This document shows, piece by piece, positions 12,557 to 24,400 of a stretch of 64,000 nucleotides of DNA; position 1 is the first letter of the stretch, and each line of letters starts with the position of its first letter. This stretch comes from Cymbomonas tetramitiformis (lineage: Eukaryota; Chlorophyta; Pyramimonadophyceae; Pyramimonadales; Pyramimonadaceae). Position numbers and translations under genes: made by a program. The notes under the pieces are model-generated. The model searched no databases. It had not been told where the DNA came from and saw only the letters and a program-made list of their open reading frames with translations. The DNA lies in assembly GCA_001247695.2 (NCBI GenBank), contig LGRX02024739.1, positions 42,004-106,003 of the forward strand, written 5' to 3'.

Positions 12557-13952
12557 GTTGTAATAGACACTCACGGCGTGTTCTGCTTGAAAAAAAGGCC
12601 CCTGTACTTCTTCTATATCCTAAACCCTTTGACTTGCCTTGTACCGCTGCACGCGACCGGCAAGCATCTTTGAAACTTCCGAGTTTCAAAGATGCGTTTT
12701 GTATTTTGGGTGCACCCTAATTTTACAAAACGGCCGAGCGCTTCCCGTTTGTGCGGGATATTCACATTTATTCCATGGAATATTTCATATGGATTAACAC
12801 ACATAAGCACGAAGGCATCGGCCACGCATCTTTGAAACTAACGAGTTTCAAAGATGCGTTTTTTGTCATTTGGGTGCGCATACCCAAATAACAAATCAGC
12901 CGAGCGCTTCCCGTTGGCGTGGGGTATCCAACGCTTGAATGTTGAATATTCATTGTAATATGAGTTAGCAAGCGAGGTTGCAAAGGCATCGGGACAGAAT
13001 CTACGAAACTGTCCTATGCCTTTGCCTTTGGGTTTGGGTTCGAACGTGACACCCAAACCCAAAGATGGCAAACAGCCGAGGGCTTCCCGTGCGTCCTAAC
13101 GCACGAAACTTGGCACGAATACTACCATGGTACATATCTTCGAGTAACTTGAAGCTCAAGGCTTCAAGTTACTTGTGCGCGAAACGCGCACTTTATTTCT
13201 AAGGCAGATGTTTTGGGTTTGGGTTCGAACGTGACACCCAAACCCAAAGATGCCAAACAGCCGAGGGCTTCCCGTGCGTCCTAACGCACGAAACTTGGCA
13301 CGAATACTACCATGGTACATATATTTAGTAACTTGAAGCTCAAGGCTTCAAGTTACTTGTGCGCGAAACGCGCACTTTATTTCTAAGGCAGATGTTTTGG
13401 GTTTGGGTTCGAACGTGACACCCAAACCCAAAGATGCCAAACAGCCGAGGGCTTCCCGTGCGTCCTAACGCACGAAACTTGGCACGAATACTGCCAAGAT
13501 ACATATCTTTGAGTAACTTGAAGCTCAAGGCTTCAAGTTACTTGTGCGCGAAACGCGCAATTTATTTCTAAGGCAGATGTTTTGGGTTTGGGTTCGAACG
13601 TGGCACCCAAACCCAAAGATGCCAAACAGCCGAGGGCTTCCCGTGCGTCCTAGAGCACGAAACTTGGCACACATACTGCCAAGATACATATCTTCGAGTA
13701 ACTTGAAGCTCAAGGCTTCAAGTTACTTGTGCGCGAAACGCGCAATTTATTTCTACGGCAGATGTTTTGGGTTTGGGTTCGAACGTGACACCCAAACCCA
13801 AAGATGCCAAACAGCCGAGGGCTTCCCGTGCGTCCTAGAGCCCGAAACTTGGCACACATACTGCCAAGATACATATCTTTCAGTAACTTGAAGCTCAAGG
13901 CTTCAAGTTACTTACTTTTTTTCAAGCAGAACACGCCGTGAGTGTCTATTGT
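12557..13952. repeat. Internal inverted repeat of the Mutator-like element
   Basis: About 40 bases at 12557-12598 (TAATAGACACTCACGGCGTG, then TTCTGCTTGAAAAAA) recur as the complement at 13911-13952. They frame a block of shorter hairpins. Within it, two copies of a perfect hairpin with GCATCTTTGAAACT arms lie near 12664-12697 and 12826-12861. Confidence 0.7.
13021..13915. repeat. 185-bp tandem array made of hairpins
   Basis: There are almost five copies with a period of 185 bp (anchor GGTTTGGGTTCGAAC at 13030, 13215 and so on). Each unit holds several perfect inverted repeats: GGGTTTGGGT/ACCCAAACCC, GTGCGT/ACGCAC, GTAACTTGAAG/CTTCAAGTTAC and TGCGCG/CGCGCA. Reading frames of about 62 codons recur in each unit only because the unit repeats. 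I do not regard them as genes. Confidence 0.85.
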
Positions 13953-14039
13953 GGCAAAGATGGCAAATAATAAAAGTCATTATGGGGAAAGAGTCGTTAT
14001 TCACGGCCGTGACTTTTAGATTCACGGCCGTGAATCTTT

Positions 14040-14095
14040 CCGAATGGAACCAAAAACCGTTCGATTTTAATCGAACGGTTTTTGGTTCCATTCGG
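14040..14095. repeat. Near-perfect 56-bp palindrome
   Basis: Arms of 27 bases (starting CCGAATGGAACC) are separated by two bases. It lies directly after a second palindromic stretch with two ACGGCCGTGA boxes (about 14001-14032). Confidence 0.9.
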
Positions 14096-14265
14096 ACATA
14101 TATGGACATCACGGCAAGACAACTCTTCAGTGTAATATTTCGCATGGCATGGCGATAGCTCAACAGTAGGCACAGTACAGCGTCATGGATGCATGCACCG
14201 GTAATAGCCGGATGACATAAAAAAAACTTAATCTAAAATCAACATGAAAATGGGTTAATCTAATA

Positions 14266-15225
14266 CAGTAATCACTCACCAATAAGAAAGTCCTAAATTT
14301 GGGGTCAGCCAGCGAATTTCGTCAAGTTGTGCCCCTCCCCCCCCCCGCCAGCGCCAGCGACCTATGAAATTGCTAAGAATAAGAAATCCCGATTTCGTAG
14401 CTCAGCCAGCCAATTTCTTATTCTTATTACTTAAGGAGGAGGCAGCCAGCTATCATGAAATTGGCACTCAGCGACGGCCACAGTAGTAAAATTTTAGTAT
14501 GGATCCTGCTAGCCTGGAGTTGGGTGGTGCCACGGTTGGGTGCAAAAGTTTTATTCTAACCACAGGCGTGGGTACAACGTGGAGGTAGTGTACGAGGATG
14601 GCGACCGTAGGGACCATATCTTGCGAGTGCAAGAGTATGGATATGGAGATTCGACAGTCGCTGGAACGTGGTGCATGCTCAAGAGCACTTGAGCGAAGGC
14701 TATGCGTGTGCATTTGTTGTTATCAGTTGTCTCTCTGAATACCTGAACTAATGTATATCTGAATATGTAAGTGACAGCTGGTGTTTCTACAGTTTGATAG
14801 TGTAAGCACAACATATATGTTTTTATGAACAGCAGAGTGATAGCTGGTAATTTGCAATCATATACACGGTGTAAGCGCGGTACATCTGAATAGCCATGTG
14901 ATACGATTTGATAACTCACTTTTCGCCGACAAGCCAGCGTTTGCACCTCCGTTCGAAAAAATTCAATAGTCTGTATGATATTTTTATTGAGATAAATTGT
15001 GTATAACCATCAAAATCCTTGTTAAATCGAGTAAACCCACCAAATAATCCAGCCAAAATTTCTTAACTAGCTTTCACTATGATTCAAGCCAGCCAGCCCC
15101 TTGATTTCTTATTTTGGCCAATTTCTTAAGAAATTAAAGCTAGCCAGCAAATTTCGTCAAGTTGTGACCCCCCAAACGCTGGCTGGTTTCTTATTGCTAT
15201 TATTTCTTATTGGTGAGTGATTACG
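14266..15225. mobile_element. TA-flanked inverted-repeat element (Tc1/mariner- or Stowaway-like)
   Basis: The ends share GTAATCACTCACC followed by AATAAGAAA as an inverted repeat, and TA lies on both sides (14264-14265 and 15226-15227). It is 0.96 kb and encodes no transposase. Subterminal AGCCAGC/GCTGGCT boxes recur many times (for example 14310, 14403, 15088, 15183). A related fragment with the same boxes is seen at 34630-34735. Confidence 0.68.
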
Positions 15226-15463
15226 TATCATAAAGAAATAATCTAAATTAAATAGCCTACCTGGACTATTACGGAGGAAGAGTTAGGGTGGAGCAGGGTT
15301 GTTGCAGTTTGAAAACACACCATCTCAAGCGGTGGAAACAATTCTAGAGGGGGCCTGTGCTCTTGGCCAGGGCGGTCCCAAATCTCTAGCTAGCCGTGCA
15401 CACAGGGAGGCATCTTGGCCTTGAAGCTGAACTAGCAGGGCTACTAGCAGTTACAAAACAACT

Positions 15464-17780
15464 CTAGCCACTTTGAAAGTGGTCCACAAAGCAGAGTTCA
15501 CTGTAGAAGTTGGTGTGGTCAATCCCAAAGTCCAGATTGAAGAAGCCAAAAGTGTCAGAGTCCGGAAAACCAGAGTCCAGATTGAAGCTGTCGTCGGGGT
15601 CAGCGGGTCCAGAGTCCAGAAAGGGGGGGTCAGTGAAGAAGTCCACTGCACAATCACGACAGTCAGGGTACTGCCCGTACACCACCGCCCGTGGAGCAAT
15701 CTCCGCGCCACAAAGTGCAGAGGCGGTGACGGTGTCGAGCAAAGCCATGCTCACACACATGAACAGAGCCGGCAGTGTTGCTGCTGCCGTGAGAAGATTG
15801 CCAATCGACGGTGTCCGGACATCACCAACCCGTGCTGGAGCGGGTGGCGGCACGTCCACATGTAACCCCTCGCCGTCAAACTCCGAGTCAGCCACGCTAG
15901 CTGAATCATGCGTGGAAGAAATGTACGGAGGCAGGGGGGTGAAGGAATTAGCTGAAACCTGCCGCTCGGGCCCAAAGAAGCCCAATTTCACAGACATGCC
16001 GTCCATAAAGGACTGCTCGAAGGGGGGCTCGTTGTCGATGAATTGCTTCGGAACGATTAGCGCGTCCTCGTCGCTCTCGGTCTCCACTTGCGGTTCAGGT
16101 TCCACGATGCCCTCGTCGATCACGGCGGGCGTGGCCGAGCCGAAATGAACCATGGGAAAATGTTGCGGGGCCGACTCAGCACCACCGGCTACCTGCTTCA
16201 GCTCACGGAGAGCCGTGCGCGCCTCGTGCACGCGGGTAGCAAGGAGAGAGGGCGAAGAAGGGATTAAACCCGCGTACTGTGCCCGAAGGCCGATGATGTT
16301 GTCGTCGGCGAAGGTAAAAGGCTCCTCGTCGTGACGAACAACGGGTTGATCATGTTGTCCACAAAGTCGAGCGAAGGAGGCGTCGTCCTGGGCGTCGAAG
16401 GCGGTCTGGAACGCGGACACGATCTCGTCGTTCTCGTCGGCAGTCACCAAGTCGCACTCCGCGCACGCCATGTCGTCCGTGGGGCAATTCGCGGTGTCGT
16501 GGAAGTGTCCAGGAGGACAACGCGCGCACTCAGGGACGAAGGCGGAGGAGGCCACGTGGAACGAGATGTTGTGGGCGGAGTTCTTCTTGTAGTGGGCCTG
16601 CCGCAAATTCCCGTCGGTCTTGAGCGGGCTCCGCGGCGAAGCGGAAGCTCTTCCGCCCGCCATAGCCTCCAACACGATTGATCCGGCCATGGAACTTCCC
16701 ATCGTCCCTCCTGTTGCGCTCATCCCGCCAACGTGAGGGCGGAAAGGAGACACCCCGCTTACCGTCAGGCTGCTGGCGGTGGCGGTGAGAGTCAGCGAAA
16801 CCAGAAAGAGGCTCGTCGTCCTTCGCGATTGAGTCCTTGAGGGCCATGAGAGTCGAAGTAGCCGATTCCAATTGCTTCTCGAACTCGAGGATGAGGGTCT
16901 TCACGTCAACTCCACCAGAGTAAAGTATAGCTGGGTAAGTCGGAGGTGACGGCTTAGGCTGCTTCGCGCGTCCAACACCGTTTTCGCTCTCCCAAATCTC
17001 GAGGATGTGGGCGTAGATGTCCTCGATGTCGACCTTGGCCAAGTCCACGTCGAGCCGAAGTGGAGTGATGACCTTGTCGTACATCGTGATGGGGTCGAGG
17101 GACGCGAGGAGCTGCTTCTTGGCCATCATGTCGTCGAGCGGACCAGGGGGCGAGTTGCGGATAGCCGTCAAGCAGGCGTCGAAGTCTTGAATTAACGGAT
17201 CGGGGTCGAGCTTGGAGTCGAAGTAGATGGCACAACGCTCCTCGTAGTTCCCAAGGGGTCGGAGAACACGAGGAAGCAGCCGCTTCGTGACTTCCAGCAA
17301 GGCCCGCTTCCCATCTCGCGGGGAAGCGCGTCCAGAAGCGTCCACCCAACGCCTAGCGGGTGAGTGTGGCTTCGTCAAAGATGTCAACGTCGTGAAGAGA
17401 ATGGCGTTGTAGACGTTGTTGACCTCCTTGGTGGCATCCGCCAAGTCGAAGAGGGTGTCGTTGGCGGGGTCCTTCAGCTCAAATGCTGACTGCAAAGACG
17501 TCACCAACGACGTCCATAACACGTTGCGGTCCGATTCGTCACCTCGGAATGACGCATCCTTGGTGCCCAAAGCGTCACGAGACGTCCTCTTGATCAAATC
17601 CACGTCCCATGATGAATTCTGAACGGCCACGGCACGTGTCCGTTCAGGAGCCGTCAAAGCAGCTGCCGGAGATGCAGGTGTCGGCCGATAGCGCATCCCA
17701 ACGTCTCGGGAAAAAATTGTGTCTAGTCGAATTCGGTTGTGAGCCCCCATGGGGGGTGTAGCGTGCGAAGAAACACTCAT
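15464..17780 (-). pseudogene. Gag-like protein of element Y, frameshifted
   Basis: Read on the minus strand from an ATG at about 17780 (MSVSSHATPP), the first open frame runs to about 16600 and shows a conserved capsid-like region (SPARRWVDASGR...KRLLPR, then LDPITMYDKVITPLRLD). The same segments occur at 34991-37019, so this is a real protein family. A frame change near 16600-16750 links it to a second open frame ending at 15464. That frame has a zinc-knuckle-like motif (CARCPPGHFHDTANC) and a CAEC pair, followed by an acidic tail. No enzyme domain is visible. It probably packages the element RNA, with enzymes supplied by another element. Confidence 0.65.
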
Positions 17781-18169
17781 GATAAAAATCCTATAGGTGG
17801 GTACGTCGGGGTAAGGTGGCGATGGCGCGGAGAGGAGGAACTCGCGGAAATGGTGATGGCTAAAGCAGTCAAAACGTCCGTAACTGTGAAATCCCAATTG
17901 TAGAAATGTGGAAGTCGAAGTACACGTTGCGCAAGAAGTTCGCGACAAAGAGTGATCAATTCCAGTCAAACCGAAAATCCCGTGGACATCCAGAAAATCA
18001 CGTAGGGTACGCTGCAGCGACAAACACAATTACTCCGTAACGACTCGTGCCTCAACCGCGAGTCCTCATAGCGCAACCATCAAATGGGGCCCCCAACGCC
18101 CCACCAAGCGGAGGCGTTTAGCCAATCATGCTACCAAAAGTAGTGGAAGGTGCCTGGCGCACCATAACC

Positions 18170-18366
18170 TGTGAGATATATAGCTACGGATATATATGGG
18201 GTTACGGTCAGAATGCTTTCACTTTCGGTGTTTCTCATAAGTGTAGATAAACATAAGATAGTCTCGGTTTTATGCCGGAAACCCTAAACCTGCGACACCC
18301 GTACTGTACCGAGTACTAGTACATATAACATAACAGGAAGTGACACACGGTGTGTCACATCCAGCA
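18170..18366 (-). repeat. 5' LTR of element Y (holds the empty site of the TGGCTAC element)
   Basis: This 197-bp LTR reads TGCTGGATG...TCTCACA on the minus strand. GAGTACTAGTACAT at 18311-18324 is the uninterrupted version of the site occupied at 864-12263. The LTR is followed on the right by the target duplication TCACA (18367-18371). Confidence 0.8.
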
Positions 18367-18499
18367 TCACATCCAGCAGGAGGGTGTATGTCGCAAGGTA
18401 ACGATTAGAAAGTGTGAAAATGATGGTGTGACTCGCATAATTATCAAGTGTTTAAAAAATCCAGGAAATAAGTGTGAATTTTGAGTATGTTCTTCAGAC

Positions 18500-18780
18500 A
18501 TGTGTATGTGGGTAGCAATTTTATGTACGACACGGACGGCCCTGGGCGTAGTGAGCGAACTACTTCGATTTGGGCGGCGTGCAAGGTGTCCCAAGATACC
18601 ATAGAGCAATGGCGGAATAATGTTTTTGGGGTCCTTGGGGGGGGTTCGTGGTGGGGGACGTCGAATCTGAGGTGGAATCACAGGGTTCGGTTTTGGGCGC
18701 ATTTCAGCGTGAGACCTGGAAAAACCCCGAACGTCATAGAGATATTCAAAAACCTCCTCTTCATGAGGGTATCGGTTTGA
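18500..18780 (+). repeat. Dispersed repeat R, copy 1
   Basis: It is similar to 32130-32319 continued at 34130-34205 (shared GGGCGTAG.GAGCGAAC, GGCGGCGTGC, GTGTCCCAA). In the plus frame both copies give GRSERT.SI.AAC with differences mostly at third codon positions, which hints at a former exon. Stops in the second copy argue that it is not functional there. No family is recognised. Confidence 0.45.
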
Positions 18781-19062
18781 CCTCCTCCTCCTCCGGGACA
18801 CCCAAACAAATCGGGTGTCCGTTCACTTCCTGGTCACTTCAATTTGAGACTTGTTGCAAGTCGGGGCGGTGTATTACGCCTGCCACTTCAATATAGACTG
18901 TGTGCGTTGCAGTATAAGTATAAGGTATATTATATCGCACTTGTTACATCTTCACACTTGTGTTGTGATGCCCTGGCTTGTAATATTAGACCAAGGCTTG
19001 TAAGGAGCCAGCTTGCTCCATCCCGTTTCCTTTGGGCTTGTGGCGCTTGTAGTATCGTGAAC

Positions 19063-19866
19063 ATGGCGACGACTTCAGTGGCACCTGCGGAGGAATGCTG
19101 CGTTGAGTTGCAGTATTTTAGCTGCCGTGGACGAGGTGAACCGCTTCGCCTTATTTTGGAAGACAGCGGTACGGCGTATGTCAATAAGGTTGTGCGATGT
19201 GAGGAATGGCAAGAGCTTAAGCCTGATGCCATGCTTGGATCGCTTCCCGTTCTGCGGTGGAACGAAGCACAGGTTGCACAAACTGTTGCGATTGGTGGAT
19301 TTTTGGGGTTAAAGCTCGCAGAGAAGGGATACCTAGGCGACAACAGCCAAGACGCCCATCTAGCAACGAGTTTGTCGCTGACCGCTTGCGTGTACCAGGA
19401 ATTATTGAGCCCTTTGCTTGCCTTGTTGTGGGCTCCGATAAGATCGAAAAATGTTTTCCTAAGTACTGCCGCCCACGCGTATTACAGTAAGGTTTTGATG
19501 CTCATCCCTAAACTTCAGTCTCTTGTTGGCGAGAAACCGTTCCTCGTCTCAAACTCACCTTGCATTGCCGATTTCTTTTTGGCGGAGTGGCTGGACGTTC
19601 ACTGCAGCTTCTTCAAACTCTGCGGACGAGATCTGCCCACCAATCTCCAAGCAATACGCGACAGCATTTTCTCCCGGCCTCGTATCGTGACGTACCTCGC
19701 AAGAGACTCAGGGCGGCAATCTTTGCACAGATACAGTGAAGGAGAGTGTGCAGGTCAGCCTTTGTGTACGCTCTCACCAGCGGAAACGACGGTTCGTCGC
19801 TTTTTGGAGACATATCAGCATGACATAACCAACACGGATGTGAACAACGGACGTGCCGCGTTTTGA
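19063..19866 (+). CDS. Glutathione S-transferase-like protein (267 aa)
   Basis: The N-terminal thioredoxin-like domain opens with VELQYFSCRGRGEPLRL (residues about 12-28), the classic sigma/mu/alpha-type GST start with a Tyr followed by a RGR.EP.RL turn. The SLPVL cis-Pro region and a ..QT.AI..FL segment (normally QS.AI) follow, then an all-helical C-terminal domain from about residue 95. GSTs conjugate glutathione to electrophiles in the cytosol, or act as peroxidases or isomerases. The usual Ser after Gln in the glutathione-binding QS motif is Thr here. The open frame extends upstream to 18844, but the GST homology begins just after the ATG at 19063, so I chose that start. The length is somewhat above the usual 200-230 aa because of a C-terminal extension. 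There is no intron. A TATA-like stretch lies at 18911-18938. It is the only host gene on the plus strand. Confidence 0.82.
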   Translation: MATTSVAPAEECCVELQYFSCRGRGEPLRLILEDSGTAYVNKVVRCEEWQELKPDAMLGSLPVLRWNEAQVAQTVAIGGFLGLKLAEKGYLGDNSQDAHLATSLSLTACVYQELLSPLLALLWAPIRSKNVFLSTAAHAYYSKVLMLIPKLQSLVGEKPFLVSNSPCIADFFLAEWLDVHCSFFKLCGRDLPTNLQAIRDSIFSRPRIVTYLARDSGRQSLHRYSEGECAGQPLCTLSPAETTVRRFLETYQHDITNTDVNNGRAAF

Positions 19867-19946
19867 AAGCACTCCTGGACTTTCTTATTTCCTTTCATTT
19901 GAATAACAGTGTTTACATGGATTTAGGTTTGTGTTTTCATCGAAAA

Positions 19947-20115
19947 GATGAAACAGACACAACGAGGAATCACGCGCGCGACCGCGAGCGTGCATCTCCC
20001 CTATGAAACAGACACAACGAGGAATCACGCGCGCGACCGCGAGCGTGCATCTCCCCTATGAAACAGACACAACGAGGAATCACGCGCGCGACCATGAGCG
20101 TGCATCTCCCCTATG
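19947..20115 (+). repeat. Three copies of a 55-bp repeat behind the GST gene
   Basis: The units run ATGAAACAGACACAACGAGG...CATCTCCCCT and include GCGCGCGACC. They start at about 19947, 20000 and 20055 and differ by one or two bases. They lie 80 bp after the stop codon, in the probable 3' untranslated region or terminator. Confidence 0.85.
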
Positions 20116-21447
20116 ATGTATGGTTTGCACTCCGATATCATTTGGCAAGGAACAAAAGGAACCAGGAGGCGAGTCTGCAATTCTAACCTTGTTTCGGAAT
20201 CTAATGTCGTCTGCTATGTATGCTCGCATAGAGAAAATATATATTCATCGATACTGTTTGCCTGAAACCGTCAAGATATGCAAGCCCAGTCCATTCTAGG
20301 TACCTAATAGAGTGCACTTGGAAATCAAATAGTGCCTGTTGTGATTCCTGGAATATGTGAAGAACGAAACGTCGAAAGTCGTTTCTCTCTGGTCTTGGTG
20401 GTGGTGTCCGCATGAGCAGCATTCCCGCTTTGACGTGCATGCGTAATCAGCGGCAAGGATCCACCCCTGGAGCCGCACTTGGAAGGGGTGGGGGGCTTTA
20501 GGCATGTGAGGTCACATCTGTCTAGATGGAGCAAGGTTATCAAATATTCATTCCGAAAACGGGGATTGAGCTTAGACAAAGCTTTCAGGAACATAACATC
20601 CGCATACACAATCTTTCCCCCTTCTTAATTATCCCAAAGTTTGGGTACCGCACCAACACCATATATACCAACCCTTGAAAACATAGAAAGATGCATATCA
20701 AATACATGTCACCTGCGTGCATGTTTCAAAAAGGCGTATATTCATGTAAGGGGACAAGACCTTCACTTTCTTGTTAATCTTAGCACTATTCATGATTTTA
20801 AGTGTATCAACAAATTATGACCGCTTCCCGAGACATCAGACTGAAACTCCGATTTTTGGCAACATTTCTGGCCGTAGGTTTAGGTTTCAAACTGTAGAGG
20901 GCCGTTATTTGGGCATAAGGTTTTAAGACGCTGGACGTTATATAATGTGCATCTCGAAGGGCCACTTCTATCACGGTGTAGCTTAGGGATAACATATACG
21001 ATATCATAAAACAAAATGTAAATTGTATACTTTTGCTGGTTATATGAATTTATTCTGGGGCTTGGCCAAACTTTGGGGATAACTTTTTCGAATAGCATCG
21101 ATATAAAAGATGCGAAGAGGTATTGTCATCCACTGCGCAGGTTGGGAGAGGTACACACAGGTAGTTACATTCACTTGAAATCATGATATGATGCGTTCAA
21201 GATCTTGCTGCACCGTGAAGGCAATACTATGAGTGTTGTGTGAAACCATGTATTTGGCATGTTCCCTATGCACAAAAGAAAAGTATACACCCTTTTTCGG
21301 GGTGTGGGGTTTATTGTTCCCATGACTCGTCTCTAATACACATTTATGAACATAAAGATTTGATAAGCATGAACGAAATGTAAATCAGATGAGCATGGGC
21401 CAAATACTTAAACACATTACCATGTAATAAACTAGACAAATCGATGC
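20116..21447. other. Intergenic region between convergent genes
   Basis: No coding or RNA feature is recognised. This is the space between the 3' ends of the GST gene and the 5-phosphatase gene. Confidence 0.5.
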
Positions 21448-24400
21448 CTACTGAATAAAGCATGCCCGACTAGTTGTCGGACCTGCCTGGTAGAGGGGCA
21501 AAGGAGGTCCCTCATACTTTCCCAGCATTTTGCATCGTAACTTGGCAGCCACCGGTCGATGGTCTGAAGTCTTGATTACACTTATGCATCCTGGTATTTT
21601 CGAAGGCATAAACACCGCTGTTCAGCGCGTCACTTGCGTGACTTATATTCAAGTTGCCAACAATCTACGCAGTGATCACGCCACAAGAGAATAACACGAT
21701 CTTGCGAGTGATTGCACGAAAAGGGCATCACTTGATACTTTGACCCATGCATGGGAGCAGAATGCATGCATGATTTTCAAGATACACCAAGTACAACTTT
21801 GAGTCATGGGCACACATTATCACTGACTTTGCCAGGTTGGGGTCGAGAAACAAGGCCATCCTCACCATACTCCAGCAACTTTATATCAACCTTCTTCTTG
21901 CCCTTCTTGCGCTTAGGACATTTGTACAAGATGCGGTCAGTCCACGATGGTACTCGCTGTTTTGAGCTCGAGTCGTAGACATCCGTCCACTTGTCAAACT
22001 TATATGTTGGTGGAAATGTCAGTTTGCCCTCGGTATAATTTTGGAACACTTTGCCTTTGCCTTTTTCTCTTCCTAACTGATCATTTGCAAGCAAAACCTG
22101 ATACCCCAAGCACCGCTCCGTTTCAATGCTGAGCTGCATCACATTATTGTCACAAGCCTCCTTGCTGATCACCACTTATCTTCCCCCAATTTTGACAGAG
22201 TGATGCACACGTTGCAGTGCATCAAAGTGCACTGCGAGCAGAGTGATACCTTGGGAACGGATTCGAAGCAATTGGGCACCCAGTGACGGCCCATACAAGA
22301 ACTTGAGCATTCTGAGGATTCACTAGCCAGCTACTACAGTTCTTGCAAACTCCACATTGCACGTCCACATGTCATCACGTTTCGAAAGCACCGCAACACC
22401 TCGCACAAGCCTTCCGCGTAGGGATAACTCCTGATCACGCATGCCGCCCTGGAGAAGGCGTTTTCTGCAGAACTCCTCTGAGGAGCACCACGAAAACTCC
22501 TGAAATCTCCGGACTTACGATACGAAATATCAGCCATCGTCCGCCAGTATTTTGTCGCTTTCGATGCTATATGTTTTTTCTTCAAGGAATCCAAAACCAA
22601 AATGAAGAGATGCAAAATGTGCCGAAAATCCTCGCGGCGCACCGCAAATCTGGTCGCGCAATGTGGGGTTTGCAAAATACAAGAACTGCACGTTATATCT
22701 CTGTGGAGCCTGCAGAAACCCCCATTCAGCAGATTGCAAACTACGATTCTTGGGCATCAGGCAAGGGGTGCACCTCGAACATGCCGTCTTCAATCAATGT
22801 GTCTACAGCTTTGCGGTTCGCCTGCAGGTGTGAAGCAGAACAAAGCGCGGAAAAAGGTGACTGAGTGGACGCAGCTTTGGATTCCAGGAAAAAGGTGAGT
22901 CCGTGACTGAGTGAACGCAGCTTTGGATTCCAGGAAAAAGGCGAGTCCGTGACTGAGTGGACGCAGCTTTGGATTCCAGGAAAAAGGTGAGTCCGTGACT
23001 GAGTGGACGCAGCTTTGGATTCCAGGAAAAAGGTGAGTCCGTGACTGAGTGGACGCAGCTTTGGATTCAGGAAAAGGCGAGTCCGTGACTGAGTGGACGC
23101 AGCTTTGGATTCCAGGAAGGCGAGTCCGTGACTGAGTGGACGCAGCTTTGGATTCCAGGGAAAAGGCGAGTCCGTGACTGAGTGGACGCAGCTTTGGATT
23201 GCAGGAAAAAGGCGAGTCCGTGACTGTGTGAACGCAGCTTTGGATTCCAGGAAAAGGCAAGTCCGTGACTGAGTAAACGCAGCTTTGGATTCCAGGAAAA
23301 GGTGAGTCCGTGACTGAGTGAACGCAGCTTTGGATTCCAGGAAAAAGGCGAGTCCGTGACTGAGTGGACGCAGCTTTGGATTCCAGGAAAAGCGAGTCCG
23401 TGACTGAGTGGACGCAGCTTTGGATTCCAGGAAAAAGGCGAGTCCGTGACTGAGTGGACGCAGCTTTGGATTCCAGGAAAAAGGTAAGTCCGTGACTGAG
23501 TGAACGCAGCTTTGGATTCCAGGAAAAAGGTGAGTTTGTGACTGAGTGGACGCAGCTTTGGATTCCAGGAAAAGGCAAGTCCGTGACTGAGTGGACGCAG
23601 CTTTGGATTCCAGGAAAAAGGTGAGTCCGTGACTGAGTGGACGCAGCTTTGGATTCCAGGAAAAGGCGAGTCCGTGACTGAGTGGACGCAGCTTTGGATT
23701 CCAGGAAAAGGCGAGTCCGTGACTGAGTGGACGCAGCTTTGGATTCCAGGAAAAGGCGAGTCCGTGACTGAGTGGACGCAGCTTTGGATTCCAGGAAAAG
23801 GCGAGTCCGTGACTGAGTGGACGCAGCTTTGGATTCCAGGAAAAAGGCAAGTCCGTGACTGAGTGGACGCAGCTTTGGATTCCAGGAAAAAGGTGAGTCC
23901 GTGACTGAGTGGACGCAGCTTTGGATTCCATCAATCGTTTCGACAATTTAGTCTCTGCCCTACAATAATCAAAGGCGGGCCACTTTCACTTTTGCATACT
24001 CTTCTGATCACAAGTGCCAAAATACCCCATTTCTAAAGAGGACGCCGGAAAATGACGAAGGGCTTCCGCCGCACCTCAACGCGGTAATTCAGATCGCCCA
24101 TCCACACGACTGCGTCATAATCGTCGGTCTTATCCGGAGCAGATTCCTTTGCACCACTCTCAGATTCCTTGTTCGAAGCGGAGGCCTTGTCCTCAAAGAG
24201 CTCACAGGAAATTCGCTTAAAGTCACTATAGCCAACCCCCAGAAGGTTACTCCTCAACTCACTCTGGATACCTATCCAAAAGCGCACTCGACTGACCCCA
24301 CCAATCAGGGTGCTCCTCCACTCAATCTGGGCACCATCAGCAGGGTGCTCCTCCACTCACTCTGGGCACCATCAGCAGGGTGCCCCTCCACTCACTCTGG

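Larger units (their letters stand above)
12322..15259. mobile_element. Mutator-like (10-bp target duplication) non-autonomous element
   Basis: The direct repeat CCTGGACTAT lies at 12312-12321 and 15260-15269. A 10-bp duplication is typical of Mutator-like elements (usual range 8-11). The ends are long imperfect inverted repeats. The left arm (12322-12425, A+T-rich with AATTTAGATTA and GTCATCCGGCTAT) pairs with 14205-14262 continued at 15228-15259. The right arm is interrupted by another element at 14266-15225. The inside is full of hairpins and has no transposase. Confidence 0.7.
739..18366 (-). mobile_element. Gag-only LTR retrotransposon (element Y), host of a nested stack
   Basis: On the minus strand the 5' LTR is 18170-18366. 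The 3' LTR is 739-867 continued at 12264-12305. The LTR reads TGCTGGATG...TCTCACA, about 0.2 kb. The element is flanked by TCACA at 734-738 and 18367-18371, a 5-bp target duplication as made by LTR-element integrases. The interior (12306-18169) carries a gag-like reading frame (15464-17780) and no recognisable protease, reverse transcriptase or integrase, so this copy is non-autonomous. It is interrupted by the TGGCTAC element (868-12259) in its 3' LTR and by a Mutator-like element (12322-15259) just inside that LTR. A second, broken copy of the same gag lies at 34991-37019. Confidence 0.8.

Noticed and set aside
13340..13898. Three consecutive 62-codon frames (MSFKLL.DMYLGS)
   Set aside because: They repeat every 185 bp with the tandem array and consist of hairpin sequence; no domain and no variation typical of coding sequence.
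18844..19062. N-terminal extension of the GST-like protein (73 residues)
   Set aside because: The extension has no GST homology and contains the TATA-like promoter stretch; the GST fold begins directly after the ATG at 19063.
22741..23946. 401-codon minus-strand open frame (LESKAASTQSRT repeats)
   Set aside because: It arises from a 45-bp intronic minisatellite whose period is divisible by three. Flanking exons belong to the 5-phosphatase.
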